DNA of 64,000 nucleotides from Selaginella moellendorffii (lineage: Eukaryota > Streptophyta > Lycopodiopsida > Selaginellales > Selaginellaceae). This document shows positions 11,661 to 23,361 of this stretch, in pieces (the first letter of the stretch is position 1; each line of letters opens with the position of its first letter). Location of the stretch: contig NW_003314266.1 of assembly GCF_000143415.4 (NCBI RefSeq), positions 1,074,767-1,138,766 of the forward strand, read 5' to 3'. The notes beneath the pieces were generated by a model. The model was not told the origin of the DNA and ran no database searches. It saw nothing but the letters and a program-made list of their open reading frames with translations. A program made the position numbers and the translations under genes.

Positions 11661-12449
11661 AAATTCTTTATCGTTCTGATCGTGATTTCGATAGATCCTT
11701 TATTCTATGAGTTGTTTCTTTACAATTATCTTCCCCCAAGTCAAAAGCCATTTTGTTTTGGTGTGAAAAATGTTGGATAGTGGGGAGAGGAAATGTTAAA
11801 AAGAGAATTAGGCTACTTCTACCATAAAGATAACAAGAAAAAAGGGAGGCAAAAATCCAAAGACACTAAATGTAATAGTTTATTCAAGAGGTTGTGAAGT
11901 AAATGATGTTCTAAAATAGAGCAAAATTGTTGCTAAGATGATGTCAAGGGGATAGAATATACCTACAACTAACACAAAGTCAAGATCATGGGTTTTCTTT
12001 TGTTTTAGACTAAATGTGATTAATTATTAGGGGATTAATAACAATTGTAAACCCTTTAAGCAGTTTTCCATTGTGATGGATGGAGACTATAGTGCCAATT
12101 GTGGGAAATTAAATACAAGAGAATGCTTTGATAAGAAACAAAAAATAAATGGGTGGTGTGATGGAAAGCAACATTGGCACTACTAACAAAACTGTGTTAA
12201 AAAGGCAAACCTCTGGATGGTAGTGACAATTAAGACCAAAGCATAAAAAACCTCCAAGTCTCTAAAAAGCAATAGTTTCTCTATGCTCACTTGTTTTAGA
12301 GTTCATGGAGTTTCCCTCCAAGTCTGGACATAAAGCTATGTCCTTCATGAATCATATACCTAGCAAATACGTAATTGTGATAGTAGAGAGACAAAATTGC
12401 AGTCAAAGTTTTAAGAAGGTTGGATGTGTAATTTTTCAACAGCTATCCA

Positions 12450-12674
12450 TTGCAACTTTTATTTCTCTCTCACTCTTCAAGTTTGCAATGTTTTTGCTCT
12501 CTCTTCTTCTGCCTTCTTGCTTGCTTACAATGGTGGAGCATGCCATGGTGGCTCAGGATCATGTGCCACTTGGAGTTGTTAATTTTTTTGTGCTCTCCCT
12601 TCCATTCTCAAAAGCAAGTTATAAGAATCACAAAAGAATGTTTGTCTTGTGATCATGGCTTCAATGCTGCTTAG
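12450..12674 (+). pseudogene. Inverted signal-peptide relic, copy B
   Basis: Same block as at 600-828. The frame carrying MVEHAMVAQD runs from 12305 to 12652 and is shifted after position ~12588 by an extra T relative to copy A. The two duplicates therefore predict different C termini, which argues against a conserved protein. Confidence 0.4.
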
Positions 12675-13555
12675 ATTCTTGAGTTTTGATTCACCTTTCT
12701 ATTGCACGATTTTGCCAGTGTAAGACTTCTATAAGAAGCTTTCTTTCCAGTAAATCCACTCCTACCCACTCTATATCTGGCAATTTGAATCAGCCCCACC
12801 CAATCTCTTGGTATATGTTATAGGAATATCAACAAATAAAAGATATTGAAATTGAAAGGATTCCAACTACAATCCTACCACTCTAGATATAGAGCTCAGA
12901 CAGCTGTGCATCACAAGTGATAGAGCCAACCTTGCTTGGTAAAACCAAAATGCTTATTATGTGAATCACAGCCCAGTCCTTCAGGTTGGACTCAACTTGG
13001 AATTGCCATCGCATTAGCTCATCTCTTAGCTGCGTAGCTATAAGATGAGTTAGTGAGATAGTAATGCTCATATGTGCTAAAAAATGCTGATGTTCCTGCA
13101 AAGTGCCACATAACACGTTATGACCATGAACACTATAAATTCTTACAGTCTGCCTTAAAAAACAGCCGATGCAAAAGAGAGGATGTCTCTCTACATGTGT
13201 GCTACTGCTCTAGCACTCAACAGATCACTACAGTTTCTACATTGAAGCCCCAAATAAAAAGTCAATCAGAGGTCTTACACCATTGTAAGGAAGGCCGCTC
13301 TTGTATTTGAATGGGAAGCCAAGGGAAATAGTGTGACTTCTAAAAAAGCTATTCCATGCAGTAAAAGGAATCCACCATACTAACCTGCAGTGTATTGGGC
13401 ATCATGATGAAGGAGATTGCATTGGATGAGATTCTTAATGCGTTCAGCTTGGTAACTTAGCAAACATAACAAAAGACAATAGAGGACACCAGTGCTTATT
13501 TAGATATTATTCGCAACTTTCATGTTGCAGGTGTCTAGCACATTAGATGGAATAT

Positions 13556-13792
13556 TTAGTTGCATCTCCCATAGCCGCGCTGGCAGCCCGCGCCACAGAA
13601 AGCAGATGTCGATCCGCAGTAGCCAAACTGGCTGCAGCACAGGCCCCGGTTGCAGGAGGCTCTGCCACCCTGACGACCGCAACAGGGACGGGATCCACAC
13701 GCTGCCTGAGCTTCCACCACATTCGCGTGCTCCACCATTGCAACAACGAACATGCACAGGAAGAAAGCAGCGAAAGCACGAAGGGACGCCAT
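13556..13792 (-). CDS. Hevein-like chitin-binding antimicrobial peptide, 10 cysteines (copy B)
   Basis: The second 78-residue hevein-like peptide. It is identical to copy A except for Val in place of Met near the signal-peptide cleavage region ([10 protein letters not shown]), so the mature chitin-binding domain is unchanged. Signal peptide, ten cysteines and SQFGYCG are all intact. The leader is seven bases shorter than in copy A; the TATA box is kept. Both copies look functional. Whether both are expressed cannot be judged from sequence. Confidence 0.85.
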   Translation of the reverse strand: MASLRAFAAFFLCMFVVAMVEHANVVEAQAACGSRPCCGRQGGRASCNRGLCCSQFGYCGSTSAFCGAGCQRGYGRCN

Positions 13793-13854
13793 TGCAAAGA
13801 GTAGCGCTTTAACTGAGCTGAGCAGTGTTTGATTGAATGGAGAGGCTGGGTACA

Positions 13855-13862
13855 TTTATATA
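13855..13862 (-). promoter_or_regulatory. TATA box of hevein-like gene copy B
   Basis: TATATAAA on the minus strand, 63 bases before the ATG. It corresponds exactly to the copy A element. Confidence 0.6.
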
Positions 13863-16800
13863 GTGGGGGGGTGGGCAAGCGAAGTCCTTGGGTTACATCA
13901 CAACTTTTGAAAATCTAGAGCGCACGTTTGTTCGTTTTGCAATTAAGTATTTTCTATATGAGCACATTGAACGTGAAAAGACTTTAGCTCCATGATCTAC
14001 CAGCCCTATTACGAATATAGGGCGACAAATCCTATCGAATTTTTCGCACCAAAAGACGAAACGCTGGAGGAAGGCGACACTGTGCGCTGTCAGGGCTCGA
14101 TCTTGACACATTTGCATTTGAAGTGTGACACAAGACCTCATCGCTTGACCATTGAGCGAAGTTTCGTAAGAAGCATGCGGGTTGATTTCTGTGAAAGTAG
14201 GTTACGTTAACCAAATCAGTAAACTCAAGCTCAGATTGTTTTGGAAAACTAACCGGTTTCAGTGGGGGGATTATTGCAGTCCTTCCGTATGTAGTTGGGA
14301 AGCTTATAACATAGCACAATGTTCAGCCAGCCATCTTCAAAAGACTGCATGTAAATAATTAGACAGAGTGCGAGGCAGTCTTCTGTGCAATGGAAATGAA
14401 GCTCGCTTGTAAGTTTGTGGTTTGGTTTGCTGGTTTATACTACACATTGTTCGAGCTTGGGAAGAAACCAAAATAGGTTGCTGCATTGAAATGCAGGTAT
14501 GATTTCCTTCGCAACGCTCAAGCACGGTCAGCTGCGTGGAAGCAAAATCTCAGGCAGCAGTAACACCTACTCGGGCAGCTCAAGCAGCGCAAGCCCACAC
14601 ACACCAGCCACGGAATCAGTTCACTCTGAGACAGAACTGGTGTTGAGATGATAGAATGCTGAATCTCCCGCTGGAGCCACAAAGACAAGGTGAAATAAAT
14701 CCCCCGTGATATAGTCTTCAAGAAAACTCTTACATGAAAGCTAATTTTGCAGGTTGCTGGCTGGTTTCAAGCTTAGAATGGATTGACACTCTTGACGGTG
14801 CTCGGAGCGGGTCATACCCCTAGACATTTGTCAGGAAAAGTTCCACCAAGCTTTGCCAATTGAATGTCCTTATTCCGATGAATTCTCAACTACCTCGGTT
14901 AGGCCTTACGCAGCTTCTTTCTAAGCTCCTTCTTAAGCTGCATTGGACCAACAGTTAGTGAATGTTAACATACAAATCAGGAAATTACCACTTTTACGGA
15001 AACCTGGGTTAATTTCTTCATAAGATCCAGACGATGACTCTACCAGGTTCTGGAGATGTTCATTCCAAGTTAAGACATGATTGACATTTGTTGTATGAGT
15101 TCTCTGGGAAAGACGTTCCAAGTCGCTCACGCATGGCAGCAACTCACAAGGTATCTAGTTAATGCATATCTTACTACAAAATTCAAAACATACCTTTGAT
15201 ATGAACTTGCTTCAGCTCGACCCCTCTTGACGAAACCAAAAACATCCAAGATCAAGTACTTGTATTAATATTCCGCCCAAACGAATGGATATATCCGGTC
15301 GACAGGGCAAGCAACAGCCCTGCCGCACTTGACGCTGCCTAGAAGATATGTTCATCATTTAGCCAGAAGTCGCCCATCATTAGAACGTATGTTAGAAAAT
15401 CCTCTGGAACATGATAGGATTAGATAAGTTAGAGCAAACGGAAAGAAAAGCAAGAATTACCTAAGACTAGCTTCGGTTCTTAAGTATGAATGGGCTCCTC
15501 AACATCGATGCTCCTCCCCATCACATGTGGTGTCCATTTGATCCGTCAACCTCTGGAGCGCGGCTCCACGGCGACCGACCTGTTCAACTCTGCTCTCTCA
15601 TCGGTTCTCTTCCGCCTCAGCCTTCATCTTTCGACGCTCCTCATTTAGCCTCCCCAAATCTTTGCGTCTGATACACGTCTAGATCAGCTCGAGCCTTTTA
15701 GCAATCTCAACTGAGCCTCGAAGGCTGGCGAGAAGATATTGTCGGTGATTTTCTTCACCAAAGCGTTCACTCCTGTGGGTTGCTGTTCTTCTTTGATCCA
15801 GCTTCTCGTTGAGAGTGTTGATACCACTCCATTGGCATCTGAAAAGCCAAAATGGTAAGCTTTTGCAAAGTACCTGTAGATCCAGATTCGAAGTTTCTTT
15901 CTGGATCAAGGATTTGTAGAGTGGCAGCATGGACACAATTATCTCGGATGCCTGGTAATACTATGATGCCTTCGAGCAAACAAGATCAAAGCTAGTAATA
16001 TAAGGATCATACTTGCATGAAAGTATTTACTTGAGCTTCCACGAGATTGTTGAGTTTCCTGAATTTGCTAGATTCAAACTAGCTTGGACGCTTCACTGAT
16101 TGAGGTAACTTCTGTTTTATCAGCGCAAGGATTGTAAGCATTCACCAGAATATTTGTGTGTAGGGACTGAGACTGTAAATACAAACAACTTCGGTTTGTA
16201 AATGTTGTAGTAAGTCCACTTATCAAGCGGTTCATGATGGCCGAAGCTCCTTGGCAGTTTGGATTCGAGGACTGGGCACATGGTGGAAAAATCATAGTTT
16301 TGTAAGTCTGGTCTGGAATGAGAGAGTGACTGTAGTAAAATTCAACATTGCCTCGCATGTCATGAGCAAGTCAAGGCATTCCCAAGCTTACTCTTTTGTG
16401 TTATCCATTTCACAATATCTTATCTAGCATAAATGGGTTATATCCAATGGGGAAGGTAAAATTAAAAGTAGAGGTGGAGCCAATAACATTAAGCCATCGC
16501 AGCAAGAACTGATGTCATTCTTTGTATAGTGGACCTAAACAGTTTATCTCCACAATAGCTTTGTGCAAGTGAGGCAAACAATTCCGGGGTTTGCACATTT
16601 AAAAGAATGCACATCAATTCGCTAGGTTGATTCAGCCATTTATGAAAGATCTCAAAGATATTTTCCCACTGGTGAGAGTTTTCATTCATAGCAAACAGTG
16701 GAAAACAATTATGTCATTATTTAACTTTTCTCATTTCATTTCCTCTAGTCAAAAATAAATTTAGGTTTCAAGTTAGATATAGTAGGGAAACTAGTGCCAT

Positions 16801-17203
16801 AAAGAGACTTGATTAAAATTAAGGTGGCTGATGTCAATCAAGTGACAATGAAGCCCACCTTTGTTTCATGCATCACCGCATTTCTCCACTTTAGTATCTG
16901 GCTTCCATGTGTTTGAGGCTGGAAGAGCTATTGGGTGGCTCTTCCAGCGACTTTGAGCTGAACCAGGATGCCATGGAAGATTGCAAAGAGATTGCCAATA
17001 AGGAGGTGAGTGACGTATTTGTATTCATTGATTTACCTCTCGAAAGCCACAGAGCTAGTGGTTGTGATGTTGATTCTGGTGATTGACCTCAAAAAACCAG
17101 TAAAAGTATGCTCTTTGCGCCACAACCAAGTGACCAGTGTATTGCTTAAATTGGACTTGTGACTGTTTGGGAAGATTTTATTTTTCCCGTGTTAAGTGTG
17201 CTA

Positions 17204-17420
17204 CTCTCGTCAATCCATCCCTGAACCGGACTTCGACCTTACAGTGAGCATAAAAATCTTTTCTTGACAGGCTAAAGCTGTGATTCCCTTTCTCAGCTCC
17301 TGGAGGAGTTCCTCTCATAGGCCCGATTGTGGAGCTCCCGGGGTTGTTTCTAGCAAGTGGTCACGAAGGGAGTGGTCTCTCGCTGGTGGTAACGCTAAAA
17401 ATCTTCACCACCAGAAGTTC
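17204..17420 (+). pseudogene. Inverted fragment of the FAD oxidoreductase gene
   Basis: About 200 bases match, in opposite orientation, the stretch 19808-20012 of the FAD-dependent oxidoreductase gene: the end of exon 7 (SIHPRTGLRPY; the fragment has Leu for the Arg-Thr context), the following intron, exon 8 (PGGVPLIGPIVELPGLF) and the start of intron 8. Because introns are included, this arose by DNA duplication and not through mRNA. It has neither start nor flanking exons. Confidence 0.85.
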
Positions 17421-17439
17421 TTGTTATCAATCGCAACTT

Positions 17440-17640
17440 GCTTGAGAAAAATCGTGAAAGAAGAAAAAAAAATTGGAAAAGAAATTTTCGCAACACTTCT
17501 GTGTCGGAATATGACTTAAGCTTCGAGACATACAGACGGGTCATCAAACGCATACTCCAACCCAATAAGTACCAATACACAAATCTCGACACTATTTAAA
17601 TATTGCGCTAAGGCATGTGGGATAATTGAGCTTTGCCTAG
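17440..17640 (+). pseudogene. C-terminal fragment of an unrecognised protein, also found at 52130-52370
   Basis: The + strand reads SEYDLSFETYRRVIKRILQP and ends DTI-stop at about 17598. DNA of the same kind, including ~40 bases past the stop (GCATGTGGGATAATTGAGC), recurs at about 52160-52360, where it reads EYDLYFETHRRVIRCILYNP. I do not recognise the family. The upstream part is missing here. Confidence 0.5.
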
Positions 17641-17755
17641 TAGTAATACATCCACAAGATAAGTAAGCGCTGCTTGTCGCCGCTTCATGGGGCAGTCGGC
17701 TACCTCAGGCTTCTTTGCTCTCCCTTGTGTCTTTTTCATGGTCGATCATTGTAGA

Positions 17756-19510
17756 TCAAACTCTCTGGATCCGGTATCTCAGCCCTTTGCTGGCGTCCCT
17801 CATCATGGCGCCTTGCCGTTGCCAAATTTCTGGAGAAATCGCTACAAGAAAAGAAGTCATTTTTTCATTTGTGTTATTCCACAGGGTCACGAGTTTTTCC
17901 GTTGAGCACTTCCGCTCTCTACCAGTACCAAAATATTTATAATTTGCAATACTAAATACAACATGTACCTTGTGAAATTTGTCGACAGCAGCAACCAATG
18001 CTGCTTCTTTCTCTTCCACCGCAACCATTGCTTGTCTCATCCCCAATGCTTTTAAAGAAAAATCCTCTTTTGCAGCCTCCATTCTTGCTATTGCCTTTCT
18101 CGCAGCCAATGTTGCTGCTGCTTCTCTTGCTGCCAGCTTTGCCGCTGTTTCACCACCCGTTGCTACCTCGTCCTCAGCAGCTCTCCTTTCTGCCTCGGCC
18201 TCTTCTTTGGCAGCATTAGAAGCAGCAGCGGCAATAGCAGTGGCTTTGGCCGTTGCCTTTTCGGCACTTGCCAGCAAGAGTAAATAGTTGTCTCGACATG
18301 AACCACTCCAAACCTTGATGAAGGGGTTGTCCAGACCGCTGTCCACACATTGTTTGTCATGTATGCCCCATAGCAGATGTGAGTTTGTATTAGAGATGCG
18401 CAAACCTTCCTCTTCACTTGCTAAGAGTTTCTTCCAGAATGCCTAGAAAATATAATACCTCAAATTTAGTATAAAACTGATTTAGCAACTTTTCCCTTGG
18501 CAAAGACGCCCGAATTATGTTACGTGGCCTGTTTTCTATCACGTGTTCGATGAACTTGTTCAGGTCTGCAAAACTCGGTCCCGAATAATAGATTAGAAGT
18601 TCTGCAAGCTCACGAGAGCAGCCTTCTCCCAACCTTCTCATGGTCATGCCAATAAGCTGCTCGCTGGAAACTTGCGGTAAGCTGTAAAGTGTTCCTCTAG
18701 TCGCTATACACCATATCTGCTACCATTTCTTCAGAACCAACCAGCCACAGACTAAAGTGCTGAAAATCAGTTGCTTCTTTTCCTAGATTCACCAGTTCGT
18801 AGGCCTCATCCTTCATGAGCCTGTCAGCATTGTCAACGACCACGACCAAAACAGCGAGGCTGTGCTCCTGTGTGCCTACTCCACCAGTTCCAGCACCGTC
18901 CTACTCTTAAAATCTGCTCCCATTTATCTATGGGCTTCCCCCGGACAACTCTAGGAAATGGAGCACCATATGTGGTGTTGATCTAGTTGCACAATTGCTC
19001 CAGTGTAGTGTCCTCCTTCATGCTGAAATACATGATAGCTCTCCCCCTTTTCTCTGCGGCAGTGAGTACACATGTTGTTTTGCCCGACCCCAGCTTCCCA
19101 CCCATCAAAACAAGCCTAGGTCCTCTGTTCATGAGCTCAAGGATCTCGTTCTCCACCTCAGACATGTCCACATATACCTCTGGCTTCACAGCGTCTGGGT
19201 ACAACAGTCTCCATATCGTGTAAATTGTGTCCGAGAACAGTAATGTGCAAACACCATGATGGCTGTCACCTTTCGAACGTTGCTATGCACTTGCTCCGGA
19301 GTCGTCGTTGGCCGTCCGGATCCTATAACCTTTGTTCGAAGCCGCTAATGTCTGGAGACCTAAACCTTCCCGGAACATAATATCTGCACGAGATGGCATG
19401 GTGAGCAGTGGCCACGAGGCGTCGACAGGCCACACGTAAGCAACATACCTAACGAATTTTTCACTAGACAGAAGAGGTCTGCCCAAAAAACAATCTCTAC
19501 AAATTAGCAA
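17756..19510 (-). pseudogene. Broken P-loop NTPase gene with alanine-rich coiled-coil tail
   Basis: Reading right to left: an N-terminal piece (19510-19283); a nucleotide-binding piece (19204-18983) with Walker A GGKLGSGKTT; a Walker B-like stretch LAVLVVVVDNADRL and LWLVGSEEM (about 18890-18720); a helical region (18647-18414) with CSRELAELLIYYSG; and an Ala/Glu/Lys-rich coiled coil (18260-17990) followed by a possible last exon. A TAG stop follows LCN at about 18981 and at least two frame changes lie between 18960 and 18690 with no splice sites to remove them. The arrangement suggests a STAND- or RHS-like regulatory ATPase, but the family is not certain. Confidence 0.6.
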
Positions 19511-19686
19511 AGATCACACACTGTAAGCACACTGTCAAGGACTTCGGCAGCAGCAGATCAAAAAGAATCTATGGATAGACAGAGCTTTCTTTGAGACATT
19601 GCTGTTTGAGTACAGATCCAGACACTCGTGGGATGCATGGCACTGCTCTAACGCTTGTCTCCATTGTTAATCGTCATTATTAACGC

Positions 19687-21438
19687 CTAAACACTCCATT
19701 GAAAGATTGCACTCGAGCTTCGTTCCATGATAGTGTCCACGATCATCTCTGCGGTGCCAAGTGCCTGCGATTGAGATAAAAAAACAAGAAACTTTACAGC
19801 TTCTGGTGAAGATTTCAAGTTTTACCAGCGAGAGGCCACTCCCTTCGTGACCACTTGCTAGGAACAACCCCGGGAGCTCCACAATCGGGCCTATGAGAGG
19901 AACTCCTCCAGGAGCTGGGAAAAGGAATCACAGCTTTAGCCTGTCAAGAAAAGATTTTTATGCTCACTGTAAGGTCGAAGTCCGGTTCGGGGATGGATTG
20001 ACGAGAGCGGAACGCTTGCTAGCGCAGGGAAAAACTTGGCAGCTCTGTGGAGGATTTGCTGGATGACTGCTTCGTCTGGAGTAATGTCAAAGCCTTTGAA
20101 TTCTCTGCTACTACCTGTTAAGACGAAAGAGAAAAAACTGGCTCGATGTAAGAGCTCAAACTCATACTCACCGAGCAAGACATTTCCGGCCGGATCGACT
20201 GTAGCCGTGGTGGCCACTCCAAATTCGTCTAGTGTTTCCTTGGAGTTTTTGGTGCTCGTGTAAGCAAACTCCATGGTCCCGTAGTTTAGATGCAATCCAG
20301 CCGTTTTATCCACCACCAGAAGGTGGCCCTTTGATTCAGTGAGACAACCAGCGTCAGCTCAAGCTGGAAAAAGAGATTGCTTTTACCTTCCGAGGCCGGA
20401 TCGACGGAGTCAAATCCAAATCAAAGCGTTTGGATAGAATTTCCAGTAAGTCCGAGCTCCAAGCACCGGCTGCAACTATAACAGCTCGCTTAGAATGAAG
20501 GTCACCATTTAAAGTTTGTAATCCCTGCATATATCTATCTGCTGGCGACCTACGAAAAAGACAAAGAAAAAAAAAAGACGAAAAAACAAGCTTTTGTAGA
20601 AGCAGTTAGATATCAAGTTGTCATACCAAAGGAAACCTGTCACCGGACTTCCAAAAACTTCTTTGTAGCGACCTCCTGGACCCAAAGCTCGATTTTCCTG
20701 CCAGGACAAGACTTTCAGCATTTGGTAAAAGAGAGGAAAAAAAATAAAGAGGGAACAACGCACCGTACTTGTTGAATGAACTCCACTGCAGCTCTTGCAT
20801 CGATCTGGCAATCTGCAGGGAAAAAAGCCGCAGCTCCTTCTGGACCAAGAACAAGAGCAGGCTCTGCCGTTTGAGCTGTATGAGAGTTCCAGAACTCTAC
20901 TTGGACTCCAGCAGCAGCAACCTTGTGTAACCTGTTGTGCAAAGCTAGAGACTCCTCACCCCCAGTGGTAAACAACAAACTCCCTGCAGAAACATCAAGA
21001 AGATCAACTTCAAGAGAAAACGTTTGTCTTTTTCCTTGGTACCTGTGTCTCTCCACCCAATTTTCTCGAGAGGATCAACGCCAGAAGCTTGTATTTCCGC
21101 TACGAATTCGTGCCAGAGTTGGATGCTACGACGAGAAAAATCCCATGTCTTGGAATCCGGATTGAGGTGTCCAGACCATATGTACCCCTGTCCTGAGAAG
21201 AAGAAAACCAAGAGATCTATAACGCATAGATCTAAGGTAGAGCAATGAATGGCATACCAGCTCCAGTAGCTCCAGCGCAGATCTTATGGGCCGCCTCCAC
21301 AACAGTGACGGAGAGATTGGTTTGGCGCAAAAAGCGATTTGCGATAGAGAGACCGATGATCCCGGCGCCAGCAATCACCACATCGGAAGAGCCCATTGCA
21401 TGGACCTTCGCTGCATTTGGCCATGACTCGAGTGCCAT
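19687..21438 (-). CDS. FAD-dependent oxidoreductase (DAO family)
   Basis: Nine exons: 21258-21438, 21043-21192, 20769-20983, 20627-20697, 20387-20549, 20172-20328, 19968-20114, 19826-19914, 19687-19764. They sum to 1251 bases, or 416 residues, with GT..AG introns throughout. Residues ~19-35 carry the dinucleotide-binding motif VVIAGAGIIGLSIA, followed by an acidic residue after VTVVEA. The conserved DAO-family end is GLFLASGHEGSGLSLALGTA, where FAD is closed in. The fold is that of D-amino-acid/glycine/sarcosine oxidase relatives and resembles an uncharacterised single-copy plant protein (Arabidopsis At5g48440 type, from memory). The substrate is unknown. Exon 1 shows no strong transit peptide. 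A fragment of exons 7-8 lies inverted at 17204-17420. Confidence 0.88.
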
Positions 21439-21503
21439 GGTCTAAACCGAAGACAAGGGTTTAGTCACGAATTTTCTAAGAATTATGAACACATACCGAA
21501 GCG

Positions 21504-23136
21504 CTAAGCTGATGTATCGAAGTGGAACTTTGAGAAGATCTCTTCCAGCTTCGCCTGTAAAGCCGCTCGAGCTCCAGCATCCGCCGCATGGCCTCCACCA
21601 AAGCTGTCAGCTTCGTCCGTCCAAGACATCGTCCCAGTATCGCGCCTCAAAGCTTCTACTTCTTCACTCTCCTCCGTCATCCCCGCACGGCTGTAGATGT
21701 TCGCCATCAAAACGTAGGCGGCACCGTGTCTCTCGTCCAGTTTCAGCACCGAGTCGAAAGCAAGCCTTCCAGCTTCCACATTCCCCCACTTGTGGCAAGC
21801 TCCCAGTAGAACCATCCATATTCTCAGGTCCGCTTGCATGGGCATGCTCGCCACCACTGTCACTGCTTGCTCGACTCGGTTGGCCCGGCCTAGAAGATCA
21901 ACCAAGCAAGTGTAGTGCTTGATGTCCGGAGCAAGGCCATACTTCGTCTTCATCTCCTCGAACAGCTTGAGTCCCTTGTCAACTAGGCCGGCGTGGCTGC
22001 ACACTCCGAGAACCGAGAGAAAGACCACTCCATCCGGTTTCACTCGATCTTTAGCCATCCTCTCCAAGAGTTCTATCACCTTTTTGCTGTCTCCTTGCAG
22101 GCTATATCCTGAGAGTAAAGCGTCCCAAGCCACCAAGTCCTTTCTGGAGATGGAGTCGAATATGTAACGAGCTTGCTCCATGCATCCACACTTCCCGTAA
22201 AAGTCCACCAGAGACGTCGCTAGAAGTGGATTACTTTGGAGCCTTGCGCTACATATTTGAGCTTCGATTCGTCGCCCAGCTTCTAGTGCCGAGAGGTTGC
22301 CACACGCCTTGAGAGCAGCCATGTAAGTGACGACGTTCGGGACACAGCCTTGGTCTTGCATTCTCGAGAAGAGGCTCAAAGCTAGCTGACTCTCCCCGCT
22401 TTCAGCGTATCCCATAATCAAGGACGTCCATGACACCACGTCCCGCTGCCTCATTCTGTCAAAGACGCCTCTCGCATCGATCAGACTCCCACACTTGGCG
22501 TAGAGATCCACCAGGCTGCTTGCCACCAGGAGATTCATTTCAACTCCCCTTTCTACTGCTTGACGATGAACTGCCCTGCCTCTTTCCAGACTCTTCGTTT
22601 TCAAAACGTTTCCTTCGACCAGCTTCCCTTGTTCTTCAAGTGCCAAGTTGCCACAAGCCTTCAATGCCGCTAGAAGAGTGACACGGTCTGGTTCGAAGCC
22701 TTCTTCTTGCATGCTCAAGTACATCTGAAAGGCCAGATTGCTCTGGCCACTTTCTGCGTATCCCCGAACCATGGAAGTCCATGTCACCACTGTGTGATGG
22801 AGCATGCAGTCAAAGACCCGGCGAGCGTCCTCCATGCTTCGACACTTGAAGTACATATCCAAGAGCGTGTTTGCTATGTAGACGTCGGAGATGTCATCAC
22901 GTTGAATCACAGCTGCGTGGATTTGTCTGCCGGTTCGAAGATCTAGCGTGTTGCTGCATTTCTTTAACGTGGCCACCACTCTAAAAATTCTGCCCCTGTT
23001 GTCTCTCCTTTTCTCTTCGGTGAAGCAAGCTAGAGTAAAATTTTTTACACTTGTTGTATTGTTCTGGAGAAAACAAACTTTGTTATAGTAAGACTTAAGC
23101 TGTATTATGCTGAAGTACCTGATTTGTCACCGTCAT
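21504..23136 (-). CDS. PLS-type pentatricopeptide repeat protein
   Basis: Two exons: a mini-exon 23119-23136 (MTVTNQ) and 21504-23063, with a 55 base intron between; 525 residues. The long open frame has no ATG upstream of its first repeat, so the splice to the mini-exon supplies the start. Repeats run from about residue 35 to 440 in P-L-S order, with typical phrases such as DVYIANTLLDMYFKCRSMED and DVVSWTSLIMGYAESG, then an E-like region. It ends SWTDEADSFGG plus a short tail with no DYW deaminase domain. Such proteins bind organelle RNA for editing or processing. The predicted N terminus is a weak targeting sequence, so the localisation is open. It ends 65 bases from the FAD oxidoreductase start, on the same strand. 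Confidence 0.85.
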
Positions 23137-23361
23137 TTTGACGCTACCTTATCCAAACGCACAAAACTTCGAGACGGACTAGAAGCTGTTCCTGAGGAGC
23201 GCACATTGGAGCGAAAGTTTGAGTAAACTTGAGTGTACCTGTGTGCCTTACAAAGTATAGCCGGCGAGAGAAACTGAAACGTCCTCCCGTTGCCAGCGGA
23301 CAATTTTGGAGCTGCCTCCACAAGTCTGGATTGGGGAGCAAAGAACACTATATACAAACAA

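Larger units (their letters stand above)
12169..17123. repeat. Segmental duplication, copy B
   Basis: Direct-repeat partner of about 313-5341. Notable differences are a one-base insertion in the T run near 12588, a 7-base deletion in the leader of the hevein-like gene, ~185 extra bases at about 14636-14820 and a deletion near 16755. Nothing else new is contained in it. Confidence 0.85.

Noticed and set aside
22977-22979. Start of the PPR protein at the first repeat
   Set aside because: The codon there is GTG; splicing to the mini-exon at 23119-23136 gives an ATG in phase.
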